Shown: piece by piece, positions 59,378 through 64,000 of the stretch
Layout: the number at the start of each line of letters is the position of its first letter
How positions within the stretch are numbered: the first letter of the stretch is position 1
Source of the DNA: Flavobacterium tiangeerense
Lineage (GTDB): Bacteria > Bacteroidota > Bacteroidia > Flavobacteriales > Flavobacteriaceae
DNA: 64,000 bases
Assembly (NCBI RefSeq): GCF_007830355.1
Contig: NZ_VLKO01000009.1
Location: forward strand, 1 to 64,000
Direction of reading: 5' to 3'
Made by a program: the position numbers and the translations under genes
The notes under the pieces: generated by a model
What the model saw: the letters and a program-made list of their open reading frames with translations, nothing else
Told to the model about the DNA's origin: nothing
The model's database searches: none

Positions 59378-59835
59378 AAGAATTAAAAGTAGGAGATGTA
59401 ATTCCGCATTTTACAGCTATTGATACAGATGGCAACACCTTTGACAGCGCAAGTGTTGTAGGGCATAAGCCTTTAGTGATTTATTTTTATCCAAAAGATA
59501 ATACACCTGGATGTACTGCCCAAGCTTGCAGTTTTAGAGATCAATATGAAGATTTTAAAGATTTAGGAGCCGAAGTTATAGGGATAAGTAGTGACAGTAC
59601 AGCGTCTCACCAGAAATTTTCTAAGCAATTTAAACTACCTTTTATATTGCTATCAGATAGTGATAAATCAATACGTAAAAGTTTTGGAGTACCTACTGGC
59701 CTTTTTGGTTTAGTACCAGGAAGAGTGACGTATGTGACAGATAAACAAGGTGTTGTCCAGATGGTTTTTGATAGCGTATTGGCAACAAAACACATACCTA
59801 AGGCATTACAGGCGATAAAAAAACTAGTTCCTTAA
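59374..59835 (+). CDS. bcp: Thioredoxin-dependent peroxiredoxin, Bcp type
   Basis: Peroxiredoxin (153 aa) reducing hydrogen and organic peroxides in the cytoplasm. IYFYPKDNTPGCTAQACSFRD holds the peroxidatic Cys47 and a resolving Cys52, the atypical two-cysteine Bcp pattern; VIGISSDSTASHQKF and DSDKSIRKSFGVP follow. Coupled to queD by a four-base overlap. Confidence 0.95.
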   Translation: MKELKVGDVIPHFTAIDTDGNTFDSASVVGHKPLVIYFYPKDNTPGCTAQACSFRDQYEDFKDLGAEVIGISSDSTASHQKFSKQFKLPFILLSDSDKSIRKSFGVPTGLFGLVPGRVTYVTDKQGVVQMVFDSVLATKHIPKALQAIKKLVP

Positions 59836-59931
59836 CTAAAGTTTTCTTATTTTTACATTTAAATAGGCTTTAGGAACAATTTCTAAAGTTTTTTTTGGCG
59901 TTATTTTTAATAAGAACTAAACCCTTTCGTT

Positions 59932-60891
59932 ATGCAGTTTTATCCTTTACAATTTGAACCCATACTCAAAGAAAGAATTTGGGGTGGTGAAAAGTTAAAA
60001 AACGTTTTAGGAAAATCTATTACGTCTACTATAACTGGTGAAAGTTGGGAACTATCAGCAGTTGCTGGTGATGTAAGTGTGGTTGCGAATGGATTTTGGA
60101 AAGGAAAATCGTTGATGGCATTATTAGAAGAGTTTCCTGAGGAAATTCTTGGAACACGAGTTTATGAAAAATTCGGACTTCAATTTCCGCTCCTTTTTAA
60201 ATATTTAGATGCTCGAGAGGATCTGTCCATTCAGGTTCATCCTAATGACGCTTTAGCGCAAGCTAGACATCAATCTTTTGGAAAAACAGAGATGTGGTAT
60301 GTTATGCAGGCTGATGAAGACGCTAAAATTATTGTTGGTTTCAAAAATAATTCAAATGCAGGGGAATATGTCTCTAGCTTGAAAAATAAAACTTTGCTTT
60401 CTATTTTAGATCAAAAAAAGGTTTTTGTAGGTGATGTTTTCTTTTTAGAAACAGGGACTGTACATGCTATAGGAGCTGGAATGGTGGTTGCAGAGATACA
60501 GCAAACATCTGATATTACCTATCGCATCTATGATTTTGATAGGGTCGATGCTACTGGAAACACAAGAGAGCTTCATGTTGATTTAGCTTTGGATGCTATT
60601 AATTACAATAGGGTAGATACTCAAAGACACTATTTAAAAGAGGTTAACCTTTCTAATGAAATGGTTCGATGTCCTTATTTTACAACTAATTTTTTGCCGT
60701 TAGATGGTGAGGTTTCAATTAGTAAAACAAATGAATCCTTTACAGTATACATGTGTGTTGATGGCAATTTTAGTTTAGAACTAAATGAAAAAGTATACCA
60801 ATATAAAAAAGGGGACACACTATTGATTCCTGCATACATAAGCGCTTTTGTAATCAGTGGAAAAGCTTCTATTTTAGAAATTTACATTTAA
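59932..60891 (+). CDS. manA: Mannose-6-phosphate isomerase, class I
   Basis: Zinc cupin isomerase (319 aa) linking fructose 6-phosphate and mannose 6-phosphate, which feeds GDP-mannose and related sugars. FEPILKERIWGGEKLKNVLG, GESWELSAVAGDVS, QFPLLFKYLDAREDLSIQVHPND and FFLETGTVHAIGAGMVVAEIQQTSDITYRIYDFDR supply the metal ligands and active site; this is the shorter bacterial form. It stands alone between bcp and a small gene; about 95 bases precede it with no clear promoter. Confidence 0.94.
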   Translation: MQFYPLQFEPILKERIWGGEKLKNVLGKSITSTITGESWELSAVAGDVSVVANGFWKGKSLMALLEEFPEEILGTRVYEKFGLQFPLLFKYLDAREDLSIQVHPNDALAQARHQSFGKTEMWYVMQADEDAKIIVGFKNNSNAGEYVSSLKNKTLLSILDQKKVFVGDVFFLETGTVHAIGAGMVVAEIQQTSDITYRIYDFDRVDATGNTRELHVDLALDAINYNRVDTQRHYLKEVNLSNEMVRCPYFTTNFLPLDGEVSISKTNESFTVYMCVDGNFSLELNEKVYQYKKGDTLLIPAYISAFVISGKASILEIYI

Positions 60892-60916
60892 TAGTCAGGA
60901 ATAGAAAGATTATATG

Positions 60917-60924
60917 TACTTTTG
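60917..60924 (+). promoter_or_regulatory. -7 promoter element for the 88-residue gene
   Basis: TACTTTTG matches TAnnTTTG, 38 bases before the ATG of the next gene. No TTG at the standard distance. Confidence 0.5.
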
Positions 60925-60962
60925 CAAACGCAAATTAAAAATCAAATTTTAAAAAAATAAAA

Positions 60963-61229
60963 ATGGCAAACGTTAAAAATTTAAAGAAAGACATCAATTA
61001 CGTTTTAGGTGATATTATTGAAGCAGTTTATTTATATGAAATTTCTACAACAGGAAAACCTACTACAGAAACAAATAATTTAATTGATGAGGCTATTGCA
61101 GCTTTTGATGTTTTGATTACTAAAGTAAATGCTAAAAATGTTGAAAACAAAAAAGCACATTTCAAGCAAATCAATGTAGAATTAGAACAAACTGCAAATC
61201 AATTGATTACTAAAATCAACGAATTGTAG
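60963..61229 (+). CDS. Conserved small protein of unknown function
   Basis: Helical protein (88 aa): MANVKNLKKDINYVLGDIIEAVYLYE, a loop near TTGKPTTETNN, then long amphipathic helices (IDEAIAAFDVLITKVNAKNVENKKAHFKQIN) ending in LINKINEL-like repeats. It is lysine-rich with few aromatic residues. Similar short proteins are frequent in Flavobacteriia, but I know no function. It has its own promoter-like element and lies just before the tRNA-Thr pair. Histone-like or regulatory roles are guesses. Confidence 0.8.
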   Translation: MANVKNLKKDINYVLGDIIEAVYLYEISTTGKPTTETNNLIDEAIAAFDVLITKVNAKNVENKKAHFKQINVELEQTANQLITKINEL

Positions 61230-61262
61230 TCAAATTAATTGACAAAAAAGTGCAAAATTATT

Positions 61263-61292
61263 TTGGATAAGTCAAATTCATCTCTATATTTG
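61263..61292 (+). promoter_or_regulatory. Promoter of the first tRNA-Thr gene
   Basis: TTG at 61263-61265, 19 bases, then a perfect TATATTTG at 61285-61292. It ends 15 bases before the tRNA. The second tRNA-Thr gene has the same layout. Confidence 0.85.
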
Positions 61293-61307
61293 CACTCGAA
61301 ATGAGAC

Positions 61308-61381
61308 GCCAGCGTAGCTCAGTTGGCTAGAGCAGCTGATTTGTAATCAGCAGGTCGTGGGTTCGAGTCCCTCCGCCGGCT
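61308..61381 (+). tRNA. tRNA-Thr (TGT), copy 1
   Basis: 74 bases. Acceptor GCCAGCG pairs with CGCCGGC except for an A-C mismatch at position 4-69; D arm TAGCTCAGTTGGCTAGAGCA; anticodon stem CTGAT/ATCAG with loop TTTGTAA, anticodon TGT; T loop TTCGAGT; discriminator T. CCA is not encoded. Identical in sequence to copy 2 over the tRNA body. Confidence 0.95.
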
Positions 61382-61387
61382 CATTGT

Positions 61388-61418
61388 AAAACCACCTTTT
61401 TAGGTGGTTTTTTTTTTT
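61388..61418 (+). terminator. Terminator of tRNA-Thr copy 1
   Basis: Stem AACCACCT/AGGTGGTT with a four-base T loop followed by about eleven T residues, six bases after the tRNA end. Confidence 0.9.
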
Positions 61419-61485
61419 GGAATATAAATAAATGTCTAGGTTGCAGTAGGATGAAAGATATTTGAAATATATTTAAATAAAATAT

Positions 61486-61515
61486 TTGTTTAATTAAAAA
61501 ACAGCATTATATTTG
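61486..61515 (+). promoter_or_regulatory. Promoter of the second tRNA-Thr gene
   Basis: TTG at 61486-61488, 19 bases, then TATATTTG at 61508-61515, ending 15 bases before the tRNA. Spacing is the same as in copy 1 although the 19-base spacer differs. Confidence 0.85.
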
Positions 61516-61530
61516 CACCCGTAATGAGTC

Positions 61531-61604
61531 GCCAGCGTAGCTCAGTTGGCTAGAGCAGCTGATTTGTAATCAGCAGGTCGTGGGTTCGAGTCCCTCCGCC
61601 GGCT
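61531..61604 (+). tRNA. tRNA-Thr (TGT), copy 2
   Basis: Same 74-base sequence as copy 1, with anticodon TGT, the same A-C acceptor mismatch, and discriminator T. Flanked by its own promoter and terminator, so it is an independent transcription unit. Confidence 0.95.
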
Positions 61605-61611
61605 CTTCTAT

Positions 61612-61647
61612 AAACCACCTAATTTTTATTAGGTGGTTTTTTTATGG
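61612..61647 (+). terminator. Terminator of tRNA-Thr copy 2
   Basis: Eleven-base stem AAACCACCTAA/TTAGGTGGTTT with a six-base loop and T run, eight bases after the tRNA. The stem core equals that of copy 1, so the whole unit was probably duplicated. Confidence 0.9.
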
Positions 61648-61725
61648 CAATAATTACTTACATAATATTCTTTTAAATTGATTGTTATTGTTATATTTGA
61701 AAACTAACACTAACACCGATTAATT

Positions 61726-62187
61726 ATGGAAGAACAAACTACCGTTGAAAATTTCGATTTACAAATTACTACAACCGCCAAAGATTTATTAGCTGAAACT
61801 GCAAAATGGGCTTATTATTTGTCTATTCTAGGATTTATAGGCGTAGGGTTTATTGTCTTGATTGCTTTAATTCTAGGAATAACGTTTGCAATTGTAGGTA
61901 GTACTAGTAATTCAATGGGGTTTTTAGAATCATCAATGGGTTTAGGGGTTGCATTCGTTTATATTTTGATAGGAGCACTTTATTTTTTTCCGATTTATTA
62001 CCTGAATAAATTTGCTTCAAATGCTAAAGTGGCCATAAAAAATAGTGACACGGCTGCTTTAACCCTTTCATTTAGATATTTGAAATCACACTATAAATAT
62101 ATTGGAATTATGACCTTGGTAATTTTTTCATTATACGTACTGCTTCTTGTAGGAATGATGTTTATGGGGCTCTTCTCATCCTTTTAA
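61726..62187 (+). CDS. DUF5362-family membrane protein
   Basis: Membrane protein (153 aa). A hydrophilic N-terminus (MEEQTTVENFDLQI) precedes four hydrophobic helices: LSILGFIGVGFIVLIALILG, SSMGLGVAFVYILIGALYFF, and a pair from YIGIMTLVIFSLYVLLLVGMMF. Between them PIYYLNKFASNAKVAIKNSDTAALTLSFRYLKSHYKYIG is the conserved cytoplasmic loop of the family. Function unknown. It starts about 80 bases after the tRNA terminator. Confidence 0.85.
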   Translation: MEEQTTVENFDLQITTTAKDLLAETAKWAYYLSILGFIGVGFIVLIALILGITFAIVGSTSNSMGFLESSMGLGVAFVYILIGALYFFPIYYLNKFASNAKVAIKNSDTAALTLSFRYLKSHYKYIGIMTLVIFSLYVLLLVGMMFMGLFSSF

Positions 62188-62345
62188 GCAAACATTTTGC
62201 AATATTGTAGCTTGCATTATATGTTATGAACCAACTACAATTAAAGGCAGAACATTGTCTTTAAATAAAGACATCACTTTTTTAGGAAACTTTAGTATTA
62301 AGTATTTACAAGTGAGGTTTTTTAAAACACATTTCAAGAAAAGCA

Positions 62346-62385
62346 TAAAAAAACTGCCCAAAAAATATCTTCTTGGGCAGTTTAA
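62346..62385 (-). terminator. Terminator of the DUF4369 lipoprotein gene
   Basis: Eleven-base stem (AAACTGCCCAA with TTGGGCAGTTT) and a loop of about eleven bases. On the minus strand it ends in a T run, 22 bases after the stop. It may also stop transcription from the DUF5362 gene, about 160 bases away. Confidence 0.8.
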
Positions 62386-62407
62386 AATGTTTCAAAACGG
62401 ATTGTGT

Positions 62408-63118
62408 TTATTCTTGTTTTTTCAATGAGCTTACATATTTTGTTAGCTTTTTTCCATAAAGAGATTGAGCAACTTTAGGTGACATTGATTTTTGGATGGT
62501 ATCTAAGTATTTTAAGTTGATATCGTATATTTCAGATAAGGCAATGTAAGGAGCAACTTCATAATCTCTATTATTTAAAGCAAAATTTGTAGCAAATAAA
62601 TACCTTCTTTTCAGATTAGAATCTTGCTTAGCACTTAAACTGTCAATTTTGTTGTTGTTTTTGGTTTTAATTGCGCTAAATTTCTTTTGGATTAACTCCA
62701 AGTTTTCTTCATTAAAACGAGTTTTTATTAATTTGTATTCTTCAAATACCTCATTGTTTTTTGACCCTGTAACTTTGGCATCCATTAAATAATTGTCTAA
62801 ACTAGTGTCAATAGTCATGTTACCTGGTTCTGCAAAAAAGGAAAGGTTGTTATCTAATGAATTACTTACACCTCTATCAAGGAATAAATACAGCATTTCT
62901 GGTGATTCTAGATTAATATGACTTTCAAAGGCTGCATTTCCATCGATATTTATAGTATCTAATGGAACTAGTGTTGTATCTACTATTCTTTGCAAGTATA
63001 GAGTCCCTTTTTTTAAACCTTTGATGTTTCCTGTAATGTGTAGGTTGCCTTTTGCGTCTTCTTTATTACAAGAAGATAATAATGCTAGAGTAACAAGAGC
63101 AAATATTGTTTTTTTCAT
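62408..63118 (-). CDS. DUF4369 domain lipoprotein
   Basis: Lipoprotein (236 aa): signal MKKTIFALVTLALLSSC with lipidated Cys17. GNLHITGNIKGLKKGTLYLQRIVDTTLVPLDTINIDGNAAF is the DUF4369 beta domain, often found in front of thioredoxin-like domains. Here no thioredoxin CxxC follows; the C-terminal half is helical and charged (LIKTRFNEENLELIQKKFS). It may be a lone version of the N-terminal domain. Function unknown. Confidence 0.85.
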   Translation of the reverse strand: MKKTIFALVTLALLSSCNKEDAKGNLHITGNIKGLKKGTLYLQRIVDTTLVPLDTINIDGNAAFESHINLESPEMLYLFLDRGVSNSLDNNLSFFAEPGNMTIDTSLDNYLMDAKVTGSKNNEVFEEYKLIKTRFNEENLELIQKKFSAIKTKNNNKIDSLSAKQDSNLKRRYLFATNFALNNRDYEVAPYIALSEIYDINLKYLDTIQKSMSPKVAQSLYGKKLTKYVSSLKKQE

Positions 63119-63237
63119 ATTGATATTGTAATTAAATAGTGCTGTTTATAAGTGTTGTACAGCGGTTTTGGTTTTATTGTTATTGGGGCGCAAAATAAAG
63201 AAAATTGTTGAAATGCTGTTGTGTTTTTTTTATTTTA

Positions 63238-63273
63238 CAAAAAAAATCCTAATTTTTTCAAATTAGGATTTTA
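63238..63273 (-). terminator. Terminator of the M61 peptidase gene
   Basis: Eleven-base stem AATCCTAATTT/AAATTAGGATT with loop TTTC and a T run on the minus strand, 20 bases after the stop of the peptidase gene. Confidence 0.85.
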
Positions 63274-63291
63274 TATATTGATTTAAAATTA

Positions 63292-64000
63292 TTAGCCTTT
63301 TAACCACGCTTGTTTTAGGGCGTTTTTAGAAACATCAGTAGCTTTGAGATCTTCTTTGTCTTCATAAGGTAATTTTACTTTTCCTTTGATAACTTGCTCT
63401 ACACCGTTGCGTTTAATTTTTACAGCAACAGCATCGTCCTCTTTCCATTTTTGGCTGTCGGCTATCATTTCGTAAATATTAGCAAGTGAGTATGCTTTAT
63501 CATTGATGGCAAGAATGGTGTCACCTCCTACAAGTCCTAAAGTGTTGTAAAATACATTAAGTTCTATGTTTGGGATGATACTAATTTCCTTTGTTGATTG
63601 GTCTACTGTAATGTAAGGAACTTGACCTTTAAGGAATACATTTGCTGGAACTTTTTCAGAACTTTTTACTACACCAACTTTAGCTAGAAAAGCTTCATAA
63701 GGGATAGGAGTAGGACCTGCTACATAAGTCTTTAAGAAATCACCTACTTCAGGATACGTAAATGAAGTTATTTTGTCAAAAAGTTCTTTGTCATTAAATG
63801 GTTTTGCAACGCCATATTCCACAGATAATTTCTGCATTAAATCTAGAATACCTCTTTCACCATTACTTTTTTCTCTGATGATGATATCCAAACACATTCC
63901 TATAAGTGCTCCTTTTTCATATACGTTTAAGTATTGTGCTTTGTAAGGCTCTGTCAAAACATTGGCACTCATGGTTGTGAAAGGCATGGTGTCGTTTAGT
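63292..64000 (-). CDS. M61-family metallopeptidase, C-terminal part
   Basis: The gene's 5' part is outside the window; the frame stays open to the right edge, so the internal ATG at 63987 is not the start. The visible part has TTMSANVLTEPYKAQYLNVYEKGALIGMCLDIIIRE, a conserved C-terminal block of M61 glycyl aminopeptidase-like proteins, and then a PDZ-like domain (FYNTLGLVGGDTILAINDKAYSLANIYEMI, VKIKRNG). The catalytic HExxH region would be in the missing part. Product likely secreted or periplasmic; its signal peptide cannot be seen. Confidence 0.85.
   Translation of the reverse strand, partial: LNDTMPFTTMSANVLTEPYKAQYLNVYEKGALIGMCLDIIIREKSNGERGILDLMQKLSVEYGVAKPFNDKELFDKITSFTYPEVGDFLKTYVAGPTPIPYEAFLAKVGVVKSSEKVPANVFLKGQVPYITVDQSTKEISIIPNIELNVFYNTLGLVGGDTILAINDKAYSLANIYEMIADSQKWKEDDAVAVKIKRNGVEQVIKGKVKLPYEDKEDLKATDVSKNALKQAWLKG

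Noticed and set aside
1..64000. Search for CRISPR arrays, insertion sequences, integrases and rRNA
   Set aside because: No regularly spaced repeats, transposase or integrase motifs, or rRNA segments were seen on reading both strands.

Overview
This window looks like chromosomal DNA of a Flavobacterium-like member of the Bacteroidota. The evidence is the strongly AT-rich sequence, the near absence of Shine-Dalgarno sites, several promoters of the Bacteroidota type (TTG, about 19 bases, TAnnTTTG), a PorV-like barrel protein linked to type IX secretion, and families typical of the phylum (DUF4105, DUF4369, DUF5362, short KPS-rich lipoproteins). The genus is inferred from recognition, not from a database search.

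Layout. (1) Bases 1-173: end of a tRNA-Phe, a tRNA-Leu(UAA) and a terminator, then a small lipoprotein gene. (2) Bases 971-35537: one long, almost entirely co-directional surface-polysaccharide cluster, with many 1-4 base stop/start overlaps. It encodes an ABC exporter (Wzm, and Wzt with a C-terminal sugar-recognition domain), about eighteen glycosyltransferases (GT2, GT4, one exostosin/GT47-like, one unusual GT-B-like protein), three methyltransferases, an OafA-type acyltransferase, two MBOAT plus SGNH-like O-acylation pairs, a nonulosonic-acid module (NeuA fused to a HAD phosphatase, and a short NeuB), a Wzy/WaaL-type membrane protein and a polyprenyl-phosphate sugar-1-phosphate transferase. 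The two MBOAT/SGNH pairs are duplicates that bracket the nonulosonate genes. (3) Bases 35559-45024: envelope and housekeeping genes: DUF4105 protein, PorV-like protein, phosphatidylserine synthase, GH25 lysozyme, LptB, an AhpD-like protein, TatC, arabinose-5-phosphate isomerase (KDO pathway) and RecQ.

(4) Bases 45059-53876: an arsenosugar biosynthesis island. On the plus strand are a TIGR04283-type glycosyltransferase, a short-chain dehydrogenase and a two-domain VOC protein. On the minus strand, read as an operon, are a DUF547 protein, an AhpD-like protein, the radical SAM enzyme ArsS, an aquaglyceroporin, the methyltransferase ArsM, a TIGR04282-type protein and a PlsC-like acyltransferase. 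A purine nucleoside phosphorylase diverges from the operon. The set can be read as a route: arsenite methylation, adenosylation by ArsS, removal of adenine by PNP, glycosyl transfer, and possibly acylation to an arsenolipid. The last step is inference only.

(5) Bases 54308-64000: ordinary metabolic and repair genes (FAD-dependent dehydrogenase, M20 amidohydrolase, lipoprotein MsrB, Idi, QueD, Bcp-type peroxiredoxin, ManA), two nearly identical tRNA-Thr(UGU) genes with matching promoters and terminators, a DUF5362 membrane protein, a DUF4369 lipoprotein and the 3' part of an M61 peptidase gene that runs off the right edge. No CRISPR array, transposase or integrase was seen.
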